6,624 bases of DNA from CAYRIF01 sp964424205 (GTDB taxonomy: Bacteria > Bacteroidota > Bacteroidia > Cytophagales > Cyclobacteriaceae): the NCBI GenBank assembly GCA_964424205.1, contig CAYRIF010000209.1, forward strand, positions 1 through 6,624, written 5' to 3'. A model generated the notes under the pieces. It saw only the letters and a list, made by a program, of their open reading frames with translations. It had not been told where the DNA came from and did no database searches. Below, piece by piece: positions 6,469 to 6,624 of this stretch. Position numbers and translations under genes: made by a program. Each line of letters opens with the position of its first letter. Position 1 is the stretch's first letter.

Positions 6469-6497
6469 CAAAGTTACGGAAGATAATTTGATAACAA
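6469..6497 (-). promoter_or_regulatory. Bacteroidota-type promoter of the M16 peptidase operon
   Basis: On the minus strand, TAACTTTG (6476 down to 6469) is a perfect TAnnTTTG -7 element. TTG (6497 to 6495) lies 18 bp upstream of it as the -33 element, within the usual spacing. The expected start of transcription near 6463-6465 gives a short leader that still contains the AGGA ribosome site at 6457-6460. Confidence 0.7.
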
Positions 6498-6587
6498 TAG
6501 TTGATGAATAGTTTTATAGCTATTTGTAAACAGCTGGATTTTGTTTGGCAATCATACCAATAACATCTTTTATCCTAAATTGTTAGT

Positions 6588-6612
6588 CTTTGCTATACTT
6601 CACTAAGCAAAG
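6588..6612. repeat. 7-bp inverted repeat near the right edge
   Basis: CTTTGCT (6588-6594) and AGCAAAG (6606-6612) are perfect inverted copies separated by 11 bases. In RNA the stem can extend outward by two G-U pairs and one A-U pair to about 10 bp. No good T-tract follows on either strand. It could be an operator or the end of a gene lying beyond the window. Nothing else recognisable was seen in 6498-6624. Confidence 0.4.
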
Positions 6613-6624
6613 GTTTTCATAAAA

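Overview
The window looks like chromosomal DNA from a member of the Bacteroidota, probably Cytophagales or a related lineage. The evidence is AT-rich sequence, mostly weak or absent Shine-Dalgarno sites, a TAnnTTTG-type -7 element before one operon, and a DnaX protein with the N-terminus (MENFVVSARKYRP) that I recall as typical of that phylum. No mobile element, CRISPR array, tRNA or rRNA was seen.

Layout. (1) 26-1737, + strand: dnaX, encoding the DNA polymerase III clamp-loader subunits. The zero frame ends at a TAG (1133-1135) just after a run of ten A residues (1117-1126). The -1 frame is open from that run to 1737 and encodes the missing tau-specific C-terminus. Read straight, the gene gives a 369-residue gamma-like protein. 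A -1 ribosomal slip, or one extra A in the mRNA, gives a 570-residue tau. This is the most interesting signal in the window: a likely recoding site in the style of E. coli or Thermus dnaX, with a homopolymer sequencing error as the main rival explanation. (2) 1745-1767: a strong hairpin between two convergent genes, with A and T flanks suited to termination in both directions. (3) 1788-2207, - strand: a single-domain CheY-like response regulator. (4) 2208-2479: an AT-rich intergenic region with a possible promoter for the regulator and overlapping small inverted repeats. (5) 6449 down to 2480, - strand: a probable three-gene operon in the order M16 zinc peptidase, O-methyltransferase (6 nt gap), secreted LysM-rich lytic transglycosylase (about 40 nt gap), with a well-formed Bacteroidota promoter at 6469-6497. 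(6) 6498-6624: no gene recognised; a 7-bp inverted repeat lies near the right edge.

Functionally, dnaX serves chromosome replication. The minus-strand operon combines a putative cytoplasmic peptidase, a small-molecule or tRNA methyltransferase and a cell-wall remodelling enzyme. Their shared task cannot be read from the sequence. The response regulator is an orphan here, with no histidine kinase in the window.
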